Positions 1-6,993 of a stretch of 12,668 bases of DNA are shown in pieces (position 1 is the first letter of the stretch; every line of letters starts with the position of its first letter). The notes under the pieces are model-generated. The model was not told the DNA's origin, ran no database searches, and worked only from the letters and a program-made list of their open reading frames with translations. Origin of the DNA: CAYVMN01 sp964452575 (GTDB lineage: Bacteria; Desulfobacterota; DSM-4660; Desulfatiglandales; Desulfatiglandaceae); the NCBI GenBank assembly GCA_964452575.1, contig CAYVMN010000138.1:1-12668 (forward strand). Reading direction: 5' to 3'. Both the position numbers and the translations under genes were made by a program.

Positions 1-110
1 CTGAGATCACTGAGAACACAGAGGGAATAAGTTGTGAAGGAAATAGATGAGATAAAGGTAAACAAAAGAGTTTGCTCTGTGTACTCTGTGCCCTCTGTGG
101 TGAACAATTG
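1..110. repeat. degenerate CTCTGTG nonamer tract with inverted partner
   Basis: Three consecutive 9-nt units, CTCTGTGTA, CTCTGTGCC and CTCTGTGGT, run from 75 to 101. The complementary word CACAGAGGG stands at 17-25, exactly complementary to CCCTCTGTG at 91-99, so the tract could fold as an imperfect hairpin with a long loop. No gene is visible in this part of the window. Similar CACAGAG/CTCTGTG tracts are known to me as dispersed intergenic repeats in several bacterial genomes, but I cannot assign this one to a named family. The left side may be cut by the window edge. Confidence 0.55.
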
Positions 111-164
111 CAAGCAAGAACATCGTCTCCGAAATAGGGGATAAGGAAAGAACGGGAGGTAGAA

Positions 165-836
165 GTGGATATAATAGAGAAGGCCCTGCAAGAGGGGCGG
201 AAGACCCTGTCAGAACATGAGTCAAAGGAGCTTCTGCGGAGATATGACATTCCTGTAACCCGCGAAGTCGAGACCTCCGACGAGAATGAGGCCTTGAAGG
301 CCGTTAACGAAATCGGGTTCCCCTTGGTGATCAAGGCCTGTGCCCCGGACTTGAGTCATAAGACGGAGCGTGGGTTAGTGCGGGTTGATATCCGGAACAA
401 GGATGAAGCCGTTTCCGCAATTCGGGAGATCTTGAAGGAAGTGAAGGATGATAAAGCCACCATATTGATCCAGGAGATGGTTAAAGGGACAAGGGAACTG
501 GTGGTGGGACTGGTAAGGGATAGCCAGTTCGGGCCGTGCGTAATGTTTGGTCTCGGCGGGATATTTACCGAGATCCTCAGGGATGTGTCCTTTCGGGTGG
601 CGCCTATCGAAAAGCGAGACGCTATGGAAATGATGCAAGAGATCAAGGCACGGAAGATCCTGGAGGCCATCAGAGGAATGCCGGCCGCAGACCTGGATCG
701 ACTTTCTGATATCCTCATTAAGGTGGGCAACATAGGCCTTGAGCACGAGAGTATCAAGGAAATTGATATCAACCCTTTGATACTCTGGGGTAGTCAGCCC
801 GTTGCAGTCGATGCCCTGGTCGTCCTTAGCCCATAG
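165..836 (+). CDS. ADP-forming acyl-CoA synthetase, beta-subunit type (ATP-grasp)
   Basis: This is a 223-residue protein of the ATP-grasp_5 type, the size of the separate beta subunit (AcdB-like) of ADP-forming acetate/acyl-CoA ligases. These enzymes convert acyl-CoA, ADP and phosphate to acid, CoA and ATP in the cytoplasm, so they conserve energy by substrate-level phosphorylation. Visible motifs are PLVIKACAPDLSHKTERGLV (res 53-72), where His65 sits in the conserved HKTE-type motif that carries the phosphorylated histidine of the family, then TRELVVGLVRD followed by FGPCVMFGLGGIFTEILRDV near res 109-140, and the C-terminal EIDINPLIL. Translation starts at GTG 165, preceded by GGGAGGT at 154-160. 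The matching alpha (CoA-binding) subunit is not in the window and would be expected upstream. The next gene is about 290 bp away, so this is probably the last gene of its own unit. Substrate specificity cannot be read from the sequence. Confidence 0.88.
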   Translation: MDIIEKALQEGRKTLSEHESKELLRRYDIPVTREVETSDENEALKAVNEIGFPLVIKACAPDLSHKTERGLVRVDIRNKDEAVSAIREILKEVKDDKATILIQEMVKGTRELVVGLVRDSQFGPCVMFGLGGIFTEILRDVSFRVAPIEKRDAMEMMQEIKARKILEAIRGMPAADLDRLSDILIKVGNIGLEHESIKEIDINPLILWGSQPVAVDALVVLSP

Positions 837-925
837 CAAGTCCCTGCTATAGACGTACAGAAACACATTTTGGGGTTATTACTTCCTTCACTGGATAAGG
901 CGTTAAGGAGCACAGTCAGCCTGAT

Positions 926-1011
926 ACTTGAAACTCGAAACTTGAAATTTGGGAACATATTGACATTTCTCACTCTTATCGAGTTTCCAGTCTCAAATTT
1001 CCAGTTTCTCT
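926..1011. repeat. 7-nt-periodic imperfect inverted repeat
   Basis: The gap from 837 to 1126 contains no convincing gene. Within it, heptads ACTTGAA, ACTCGAA, ACTTGAA and ATTTGGG follow each other exactly from 926 to 953. A second set, TTTCCAG, TCTCAAA, TTTCCAG and TTTCTCT, runs from 984 to 1011. The second set is largely the reverse complement of the first: 941-954 matches the complement of 991-1004 at 12 of 14 positions. The alternative register 927-940 against 977-990 also gives 12 of 14. It is therefore a long imperfect hairpin with slipped alternatives. It has no T-run, so it is not a classical terminator. Its function is unknown. Confidence 0.6.
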
Positions 1012-1126
1012 CAGCAACAGCGTTAGAGCCTCTTTAAAGAGCATATGCCGATTACCCCAAAACCCTTTTCTTAAAGGCTATAGCAATTCGGCCAGGAACC
1101 CACCATAAACCCATAGGTGTTGAGTT

Positions 1127-2488
1127 TTGCTGCAGGAAGGCCAGACCCCCAAGATTTACAGCGTACGCGAACTGACCGAAGAGATCCGAGGTCTCCTGGA
1201 GGAGCGATTTGATTTCGTATGGGTAGAGGGGGAAATATCCAACTTCAGCGCACCTGCCTCCGGCCACTACTATATGGTCCTGAAGGATGAAATGGCCCAG
1301 ATCAGGGCGGTCATGTTCCGCCTCCAGGCCCGCTACCTTCGATTCATTCCTGAAGACGGCATGAAGGTTATTGCCCAGGGGAGGATAGGTGTGTATCCGC
1401 CTAGGGGAGAATACCAGATCATCCTCGACTACCTGGAACCAATGGGCGTGGGCGCCCTGGCCCTGGCCTTTGAACAGCTAAAAAACAAACTGGCCGCCCA
1501 AGGTCTCTTTGATCAAGAGATAAAGAAACCCCTCCCTTATCTCCCCCAGCGGGTTGCGGTCATAACCTCACCCACAGGGGCAGCGATCCGAGACTTCCTG
1601 AAGGTCATTCACAGAAGATTTGCCAATATTGAGATAACAATCGTGCCGGTCAGGGTCCAGGGGGATGGAGCGGCAAATGACATGGTCAAGGCCCTTGATC
1701 TGGTCAACCACGAACTGCAAGTGGATGTCATCGTCCTCACACGGGGAGGGGGTTCCCTTGAAGACCTGTGGGCCTTTAATCAGGAGGAACTGGCCCTGGC
1801 CATAAGGCGCTCAAGATTGCCGGTAGTCTCTGCGGTAGGCCATGAAATCGACCTCACCATCTCTGACCTGGCAGCAGACCTGAGGGCACCAACGCCCTCG
1901 GCCGCTGCCGAACTGCTAGTGGCAGAAAAGGAAGCCCTTGTGAACCGGGTAGGTGATATGAGAGACAGGTTGATGTCGGGAATAGGCATAAATCTAAAAA
2001 ATCACAGCCAGAGACTGGCTGTCTCGGCGAGAGGTCTCAAGGACCCGAGGAAACGCCTTGCCGAGACCTGGCTGCGGCTTGATGAAATCCATTCCTGGCT
2101 GGTCAGATTAATGGATCTCATAGTCCGCAACGGCAAGAAGAGAGTCGATACAGATAGGCGGGCCTTGGTTGCCCACTCGCCCTCAAACATCATTTCCTCT
2201 ATGAGGCAAGGGCTAGAATTTCTGGAAAGGTCACTCGGCAGTGCAATAAGAAGGCAGCTGGATTGCAAGCAATCGGCCCTATCCCTCTTAGAGAAGGGTA
2301 TAGGGGATCTGAGCCCTCTTTCAGTTCTGAGACGGGGATACAGCATCACCCGGAAACTGCCAGAGGGAAATGTACTTAAAGATACCTCAGGTGTCGAAAA
2401 GGGAGATCAGGTTGAAGTGCTCTTGGCGGAGGGGGAATTGACGTGCAGGATAGAAAAAATAGGGGATCTTGAGGGAGAGATGGCCTGA
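1127..2488 (+). CDS. xseA: exodeoxyribonuclease VII large subunit
   Basis: This is the catalytic subunit of exonuclease VII, which degrades single-stranded DNA from both ends together with several small subunits. It has 453 residues, the usual length. The N-terminal OB-fold covers about res 10-105 (YSVRELTEEIRGLLEE, VWVEGEISNF). The catalytic core carries VAVITSPTGAAIRDF (res 143-157), LTRGGGSLEDLWAFN (204-218) and SAVGHEIDLTISDLAADLRA (235-254), all hallmark motifs. It is followed by the long helical region and the C-terminal LSVLRRGYSIT motif. The start is TTG 1127: an in-frame TGA lies at 1121-1123, so nothing further upstream is possible. The Shine-Dalgarno signal is weak (AGGT at 1115-1118). 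It is the first gene of the forward cluster that runs to tlyA. Confidence 0.96.
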   Translation: MLQEGQTPKIYSVRELTEEIRGLLEERFDFVWVEGEISNFSAPASGHYYMVLKDEMAQIRAVMFRLQARYLRFIPEDGMKVIAQGRIGVYPPRGEYQIILDYLEPMGVGALALAFEQLKNKLAAQGLFDQEIKKPLPYLPQRVAVITSPTGAAIRDFLKVIHRRFANIEITIVPVRVQGDGAANDMVKALDLVNHELQVDVIVLTRGGGSLEDLWAFNQEELALAIRRSRLPVVSAVGHEIDLTISDLAADLRAPTPSAAAELLVAEKEALVNRVGDMRDRLMSGIGINLKNHSQRLAVSARGLKDPRKRLAETWLRLDEIHSWLVRLMDLIVRNGKKRVDTDRRALVAHSPSNIISSMRQGLEFLERSLGSAIRRQLDCKQSALSLLEKGIGDLSPLSVLRRGYSITRKLPEGNVLKDTSGVEKGDQVEVLLAEGELTCRIEKIGDLEGEMA

Positions 2489-2570
2489 GAGGCCTGGGCC
2501 TCCAGGAGACGATTTGACAGCAGGCCTCTATGATTATAGAGTCCTAGGCGGTTGACAGCGCGGAGGAGGA

Positions 2571-2813
2571 ATGGCTGAGAAAAAATTCGAAGAGGCAATG
2601 AAGCGGTTGCAGGAGATTGTGCAGGCCTTAGAGGCCGGCGACCTGCCCCTTGAGGATTCCCTGAAGTGCTTTGAGGAAGGGATGGGGCTAGTAAAGTTCT
2701 GTTCCCAAAAACTGGAAGAGGCCGAGAAAAAGGTCACACTCCTGGTGCAAGAAAGCGACGGGGGGCACAAGCAGGTCCCCTTTGACCCTGAGGAAGAAAA
2801 GGATGCCGAGTGA
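2571..2813 (+). CDS. xseB: exodeoxyribonuclease VII small subunit
   Basis: This 80-residue protein is the helical small subunit that coats the long helix of XseA. The family pattern is clear: FEEAMKRLQEIVQALEAGDL, then PLEDSLKCFEEGMGLVKFCS, then LEEAEKKV. The start at ATG 2571 is fixed by GGAGGAGGA immediately upstream (2562-2570). The 82-bp gap after xseA is longer than the usual tight xseA-xseB junction. It holds TTGACA at 2514-2519 and TATAGA at 2535-2540, a sub-optimal 15-nt spacing that might be a weak internal promoter. The 3' end overlaps the start of the prenyl synthase gene. Confidence 0.93.
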   Translation: MAEKKFEEAMKRLQEIVQALEAGDLPLEDSLKCFEEGMGLVKFCSQKLEEAEKKVTLLVQESDGGHKQVPFDPEEEKDAE

Positions 2814-3711
2814 AGAAGCCTTTGATCTGATCTCTTATCTGGGAGAAAAAAAGACGACAGTTCTCAGGGCCCTGGAGACCTGTTTCCCCGATGCCGAAGG
2901 ACCGACATCCGATCTGATTAATGCCATGAAATACAGCCTTTTTGCCGGGGGCAAGAGACTGAGGCCCATCCTCTGTATTGCCGGGGCCGAGGCCGTGGGA
3001 GGGGCCGAAACCGATGTCCTTCCTGTTGCATGTGCCCTGGAATTGATCCACACCTATTCCCTGATCCACGACGACCTTCCCTTAATGGATGACGATGACC
3101 TAAGGAGGGGAAGACCTACATGCCACAAGGTATTCGGGGAGGCAATTGCCCTGCTCGCAGGCGACGGCCTGCTGACCGAATCCTTCAACCTGATGACCGC
3201 GTCCGAACTGCTGGCCCGGGCATCCCCTGATGTCATCCTCAAGGTTATTGCCCTGATTTCCCAGGCAGCGGGATATCGCGGGATGGTCGGGGGCCAGGCG
3301 GTTGATATTCAATCAGAGGGAAAGGCGGTTGATCTTACCCGTATAGAGTTTATGCACACCCATAAGACAGGGGCACTGATTTCGGCCTCAGTGACATCCG
3401 GTGCGATCCTTGGGGGCGCGGACGAATCGCAGCTCCAGGCCATCACATCCTATGGCCAGAAGATAGGGCTGGCATTTCAGATCTCCGATGATATCTTGGA
3501 TGTCGAGGGTGACACCCAGACCATGGGCAAGGAATCAGGTAGTGACGAACGAAAGGGCAAAATCACCTATCCCTCAGTCGTGGGTCTGGGAAGGGCCAGG
3601 GAAATCCAGTCGGAGCTGGTGAAGGCCTCGATTGAATCCCTGAGGGGATTTGATCACAGGGCAGAGCCCCTGCGTCAGATCGCAAGGTACATTATTGAGA
3701 GAAGAAAATGA
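2803..3711 (+). CDS. ispA: polyprenyl (farnesyl/geranyl) diphosphate synthase
   Basis: This is a trans-isoprenyl diphosphate synthase that condenses IPP with allylic diphosphates to give C10-C20 products. Both aspartate-rich motifs are intact: HDDLPLMDDDDLRRGRPTCH (first Asp of the motif near res 90) and QISDDILDVEGD (near res 227-237). The substrate motif GGKRLRP lies near res 49-55 and GGQAVDI near 163. The window shows DDLPLMD, the bacterial type with two inserted residues in the first motif, which fits an IspA-like farnesyl/geranylgeranyl enzyme; chain length cannot be fixed. I chose ATG 2803 (302 residues, GAGGAAG upstream). An in-frame TTG at 2782 would add seven residues. The gene overlaps xseB by 11 nt and its TGA overlaps the dxs ATG by 4 nt, so the three are probably translationally coupled. 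Confidence 0.93.
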   Translation: MPSEEAFDLISYLGEKKTTVLRALETCFPDAEGPTSDLINAMKYSLFAGGKRLRPILCIAGAEAVGGAETDVLPVACALELIHTYSLIHDDLPLMDDDDLRRGRPTCHKVFGEAIALLAGDGLLTESFNLMTASELLARASPDVILKVIALISQAAGYRGMVGGQAVDIQSEGKAVDLTRIEFMHTHKTGALISASVTSGAILGGADESQLQAITSYGQKIGLAFQISDDILDVEGDTQTMGKESGSDERKGKITYPSVVGLGRAREIQSELVKASIESLRGFDHRAEPLRQIARYIIERRK

Positions 3712-5606
3712 ACGACCCTGAGCCCAAGCATAGACTCCTTGAAAAGATAGATAGCCCTGCAGATCTCAAGGGCCTTTCTATGGATGAGCTCGAAAGACTG
3801 GCTTACGAAATCCGTCAAGAGATCATTGAGACCGTATCCAAGACAGGAGGGCATCTGGCGCCCAACCTGGGCGTTGTCGAGCTGGCTATTGCCATTCATT
3901 ACGTTTTTGATGCCCCCACGGACAAGATCATCTGGGATGTCGGGCATCAGGCCTATGCCCACAAGCTCTTGACAGGGCGGAGGGAGCGGTTTCATACCCT
4001 CAGGGCATACGGCGGAATCAGCGGTTTCCCGAAGAGATCCGAAAGCCTTTACGATTCATTCGATACCGGGCACAGCAGCACCTCCATCTCCGCCGGATTG
4101 GGCATCAGCACCGCAAAGGCCCTCACCGGTGAAAAGGGGAAGGTCATTTCAGTTATAGGTGACGGCTCCATGACTGCCGGCATGGCCTTTGAGGGGCTCA
4201 ACCAGGCCGGACACACCGAGAAAGACCTCATCGTCATCCTGAACGATAACGCCATGTCCATAGCGCCGAATGTGGGGTCATTCTCCTCTTTTCTCAGCCG
4301 TAAGATGACAGGCAAGAGATTTGTCAATTTTCGAAAGGACCTGGAGAATTTTATCAGATCTATACCGGGTGTAGGTGAAAATATTATGAATCTGGTTCGA
4401 AAGAGCGAAGATTCCTTTATCGCGTTTTTTACACCCGGCATGCTCTTCGAGGCATTCAAATTCAGATATATCGGTCCCATAAAGGGACACCGGCTTGATC
4501 TTCTGGTGGAGGCACTCAGCAATACACTCCATCTGCAAGGACCCATCCTCGTGCACGTGCTCACGGTCAAGGGTAAAGGATACGAACCTGCTGAAAAGGA
4601 CCCCGCCCATTATCATGGAGTCGGGGCCTTTGATATCCCCACCGGGTCAGCTCCCAAGGGCAGACAAAAGTCGCCCCCTTCCTACACAGAGGTCTTCGGC
4701 AACACCATGGTAGATTTGGCCGGGGAGAACAAGAAACTCTTTGCCATAACAGCCGCCATGCCGGAGGGGACAGGGCTGACGAAGTTCGGCCAAGTCTACC
4801 CGGAGAGATTCTTGGACGTGGGGATCTCGGAACAACATGCCGTGACCTTCGCGGCCGGGCTTGCCACCGAAGGGCTCAGGCCGGTGGTTGCCATATATTC
4901 TACCTTTCTCCAACGGGCCTTTGACCAAATAGTCCACGATGTGTGCCTCCCCAACCTGCCGGTCGTCTTTGCCATTGACCGGGGCGGGCTGGTGGGGGAG
5001 GATGGGCCAACTCACCATGGTCACTTTGACATTACATATCTCCGGAGCCTCCCAAACATGACCCTTATGGCCCCAAAGGATGAAAATGAGCTGAGGCACA
5101 TGCTCTATACGGCCCTGTCTCTCCCTGGTCCCGTGGCGGTCAGGTATCCCAGGGGTAGTGGGATCGGGGTAGCGCTGGATCCCAAATACAAGATCATTCC
5201 CGTGGGACAGCCAGAAATCCTTAGGGATGGAAAAGACCTGGTGATTATGGCCTTAGGAAGTACTGTCTATCCCGCCCTAGATGCGGCCAAGGCCCTGGAA
5301 AAGGAAGGGTTCTCTATCGGCGTGGTGAACTGCCGTTTTGTAAAACCCATAGACCCACGCCTGGGAGAGCTTGCCACCGCTACAGGCAAGGCCCTGGTGG
5401 TTGAGGAAAATATCAGGCAGGGGGGTCTTGGCGGTGCGATTTTAGAACTCTTCAATGACCTGGGAATAAGGGATATCCGAACAAGAAGAATCGGACTGCC
5501 GGATCAATTCGTGGAGCATGGACCTCTTGCGGTCTTGAGGGCGAAGTATGGGCTTGACGCATCCGGGATCCTGAAGGAGGCAAGAGATCTCTGCAAGGAG
5601 AGCTGA
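3708..5606 (+). CDS. dxs: 1-deoxy-D-xylulose-5-phosphate synthase
   Basis: This is the thiamine-diphosphate enzyme that makes DXP from pyruvate and glyceraldehyde 3-phosphate, the first step of the MEP isoprenoid pathway. It has 632 residues, full length. The thiamine-diphosphate domain has SKTGGHLAPNLGVVEL (His49), WDVGHQAYAHK (His80), DTGHSSTSISAGLG (119-132), VIGDGSMTAGMAFEGLNQAG (149-168) and ILNDNAMSIAPN (177-188). The pyrimidine domain has FLDVGISEQHAVTFAAGLA (368-386, catalytic Glu375), YSTFLQRAFDQIVHDV (397-412) and the DXS signature AIDRGGLVGEDGPTHHG (422-438). The C-terminal transketolase domain is complete. The ATG overlaps the ispA stop as ATGA, which indicates translational coupling. 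Pairing with ispA places precursor supply and prenyl chain building in one operon. Confidence 0.97.
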   Translation: MNDPEPKHRLLEKIDSPADLKGLSMDELERLAYEIRQEIIETVSKTGGHLAPNLGVVELAIAIHYVFDAPTDKIIWDVGHQAYAHKLLTGRRERFHTLRAYGGISGFPKRSESLYDSFDTGHSSTSISAGLGISTAKALTGEKGKVISVIGDGSMTAGMAFEGLNQAGHTEKDLIVILNDNAMSIAPNVGSFSSFLSRKMTGKRFVNFRKDLENFIRSIPGVGENIMNLVRKSEDSFIAFFTPGMLFEAFKFRYIGPIKGHRLDLLVEALSNTLHLQGPILVHVLTVKGKGYEPAEKDPAHYHGVGAFDIPTGSAPKGRQKSPPSYTEVFGNTMVDLAGENKKLFAITAAMPEGTGLTKFGQVYPERFLDVGISEQHAVTFAAGLATEGLRPVVAIYSTFLQRAFDQIVHDVCLPNLPVVFAIDRGGLVGEDGPTHHGHFDITYLRSLPNMTLMAPKDENELRHMLYTALSLPGPVAVRYPRGSGIGVALDPKYKIIPVGQPEILRDGKDLVIMALGSTVYPALDAAKALEKEGFSIGVVNCRFVKPIDPRLGELATATGKALVVEENIRQGGLGGAILELFNDLGIRDIRTRRIGLPDQFVEHGPLAVLRAKYGLDASGILKEARDLCKES

Positions 5607-5649
5607 TAAGGCCAGGGTCAGGCTCGACCGAATCCTGGTTCAGAGGGGC

Positions 5650-6339
5650 ATGGCCGAGAGCCGGGAAAAGGCCCGGGCCATGATAATGGCAGGCCTTGTG
5701 GAGGTTGATGGAATAAGGATCGAAAAGGCAGGGGCCCTCATACCCGGCTCTGCCTTTATCGAGCTGAAGCAAGGCGGCTCGAAATATGTAAGCAGGGGAG
5801 GCCTAAAGCTCGAGGAGGCGATCAGGCACTTCTCCGTAGACCCCAAGGGGCTTGTCATACTGGACGTGGGCGCCTCCACTGGAGGATTCACCGACTGTCT
5901 CCTCAGGCATGGGGCAAAGAGAGTTATCTCCGTAGACGTGGGCTACGGTCAGTTTGACTGGAGACTCAGGCACGATCCGCGGGTAAAGCTTCTTGAAAAG
6001 ACAAATATACGCCGCATCAAACCGGGTCACCTTGAAGGCCCCATCCACGGCGCAGTCATTGACGTATCATTTATATCCCTCAGGCTGGTCGTACCCGCCG
6101 TCTCTGATCTCCTGACAAGGCCTTCCTTTATAATCGCCTTGATAAAGCCCCAGTTTGAGGTCGGCAAAGGTCAGGTGGGCAAGGGAGGCGTGGTTCGTGA
6201 TCCCAAGCTCCACCGTGCGGTCACGGAGAACCTTGCTGCCTTTTTCCAGGCCTCGGGCTGGACAGTCGAAGGCCACACCCCTTCCCCTCTCCTTGGGCCA
6301 AAGGGCAACAGGGAGTTCCTCATATATCTTACGAGATAG
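5650..6339 (+). CDS. tlyA: TlyA family 2'-O-methyltransferase (16S/23S rRNA type)
   Basis: This is an S4-domain plus FtsJ/RrmJ-type methyltransferase. TlyA proteins 2'-O-methylate rRNA; older annotations call them hemolysin A. The SAM-binding motif is VILDVGASTGGFTDCLLRHG (res 69-88), followed by VDVGYGQFDWRLR, then AVIDVSFISLRL (res 135-146) and ALIKPQFEVGKGQVGKGGVV (res 163-182). The first ATG in frame is 5650, but the same frame upstream (5611-5649) reads ARVRLDRILVQRG, the normal start of the TlyA S4 domain. No ATG, GTG or TTG exists between the in-frame TGA at 5572-5574 and 5650. An AAGGAG at 5595-5600 sits 7 nt before an AAG codon at 5608. As read, the protein therefore lacks the first S4 helix; a start-codon mutation, a base error or a non-canonical start are all possible. 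It closely follows dxs. Confidence 0.9.
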   Translation: MAESREKARAMIMAGLVEVDGIRIEKAGALIPGSAFIELKQGGSKYVSRGGLKLEEAIRHFSVDPKGLVILDVGASTGGFTDCLLRHGAKRVISVDVGYGQFDWRLRHDPRVKLLEKTNIRRIKPGHLEGPIHGAVIDVSFISLRLVVPAVSDLLTRPSFIIALIKPQFEVGKGQVGKGGVVRDPKLHRAVTENLAAFFQASGWTVEGHTPSPLLGPKGNREFLIYLTR

Positions 6340-6344
6340 TTATA

Positions 6345-6360
6345 CTTCCACCCCTGGAAG
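6345..6360. terminator. possible hairpin between convergent genes
   Basis: CTTCCA, a CCCC loop and TGGAAG form a perfect 6-bp stem in the 44-bp gap between the tlyA stop and the end of the convergent cysteine-rich gene. There is no T-run directly after it on either strand, so it is not a textbook intrinsic terminator. Its position between two converging genes is the main argument for a role in 3'-end formation. Confidence 0.3.
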
Positions 6361-6383
6361 AATAGGGTGCCTCTTTTCAAAAA

Positions 6384-6662
6384 TTAGTGGACTTTTCGCT
6401 TTGAGGCCTTCAGGGGATTTAACTTCTCGGTCTCTTTTTTGACGGTTACCTCAAGGTGGGTAGCCATGTTGCAGTTCCTTGCCCGCCATTTGGATGGAGG
6501 ATCAGGGAATACGGAGCAATACTTTCCGGTGGGGAATTCCTGGACCTTCTGGCAGCCCTCACACCGCTCGATAATTGTGTGGCAGGTGCCCCCATTGAAC
6601 CCGCAGCCTTTCTTGCTCATAAAGAAGCAATCAGACCCTGTCTTTACGCTTGTGCAAACCAT
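6384..6662 (-). CDS. PxxKW family cysteine-rich protein
   Basis: This is a small soluble protein of 92 residues with eight cysteines (res 3, 12, 20, 27, 34, 37, 49, 64), likely arranged as metal- or Fe-S-binding pairs. Recognisable blocks are MSKKGCGFNGGTC, ERCEGC, EFPTGKYCSVFPDPPSKW (the PxxKW signature is P55-K58-W59) and the tail NPLKASKR. I recognise it as the cysteine-rich PxxKW family known from sulfate-reducing and related Desulfobacterota; its function is not known to me. The start chosen is ATG 6662, with AAAGGA (complement of 6673-6678) at good spacing. The in-frame GTG at 6671 would leave only one base after that site. It lies convergent to tlyA and divergent from the small ORF at 6710. 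Confidence 0.82.
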   Translation of the reverse strand: MVCTSVKTGSDCFFMSKKGCGFNGGTCHTIIERCEGCQKVQEFPTGKYCSVFPDPPSKWRARNCNMATHLEVTVKKETEKLNPLKASKRKVH

Positions 6663-6709
6663 TTTAACCACATCCTTTCTTTATAAATTTTGATCTTGGA
6701 GGAGGCTTT

Positions 6710-6829
6710 ATGCCTCACCAAAGGCGTGTTGTCAAGCAAAATAGACATGAAATTTCCGTTTTCAAGATGGAATATGGGGAAGACTATGTCCCTAAGCCGG
6801 CTAAACCGAAACAAAGGAAGAGTCTCTAA
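6710..6829 (+). CDS. small basic protein, 39 residues, unrecognised
   Basis: A complete short ORF runs from ATG 6710 to TAA 6827-6829. It is preceded by an unusually strong ribosome binding site, GGAGGAGG at 6698-6705. The product starts MPHQRRVVKQNRHEISVF and ends KPAKPKQRKSL; it is rich in Lys and Arg, with a Pro/Lys tail, and has no cysteine, membrane segment or signal peptide. I do not recognise a family. It is divergent from the PxxKW gene, with only about 47 bp between the two starts, so a shared control region is likely. The ribosome binding site and the basic, non-repetitive composition argue for a real gene, but there is no homology evidence available here. Confidence 0.55.
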   Translation: MPHQRRVVKQNRHEISVFKMEYGEDYVPKPAKPKQRKSL

Positions 6830-6909
6830 ATCTGTGCTTCTGAACCCCTGTCGAAGATCCCGCTGAGCGGGGAACCGTTGACCCTCTGAACGCCTAAAGT
6901 ATTTTCTTG

Positions 6910-6947
6910 TTGACAAAAGAATCCCAGTATAAAATGTTGAATATAAT
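6910..6947 (+). promoter_or_regulatory. possible promoter elements upstream of HTH remnant and kinase
   Basis: TTGACA at 6910-6915 is a perfect -35 hexamer in an AT-rich patch. TATAAA lies at 6928-6933 (12-nt spacing, too short) and TATAAT at 6942-6947 (26-nt spacing, too long). Neither pair has the normal 16-18 nt spacing, so this is only a candidate. The rest of 6830-6993 shows no gene, only a short stem CCCGC/GCGGG at 6859-6871. Confidence 0.22.
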
Positions 6948-6993
6948 TCACCTGATACATATGTTTGCATAAATCTTCTCAAGAGATGAACTA

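Noticed and set aside
926..1011. Intrinsic terminator for the acyl-CoA synthetase gene
   Set aside because: The stem is long and imperfect with a large loop, lies about 90 bp after the stop codon and has no T-run. It fits a dispersed repeat better.
2514..2540. Firm internal promoter before xseB
   Set aside because: TTGACA is good, but the only -10-like hexamer (TATAGA) is at 15-nt spacing and the genes form a natural operon. Kept only as a remark in the xseB entry.
4049..4570. Long antisense open frame inside dxs
   Set aside because: It is opposite a strongly conserved coding region, has no recognisable domain and no convincing ribosome binding site. It is a shadow of the dxs codon pattern, as are the other antisense frames in xseA, ispA and the kinase.
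6859..6871. CCCGC/GCGGG stem as terminator of the 39-codon ORF
   Set aside because: The stem is 5 bp with a 3-nt loop, sits 30 bp after the stop and has no following T-run. It is too weak to call.
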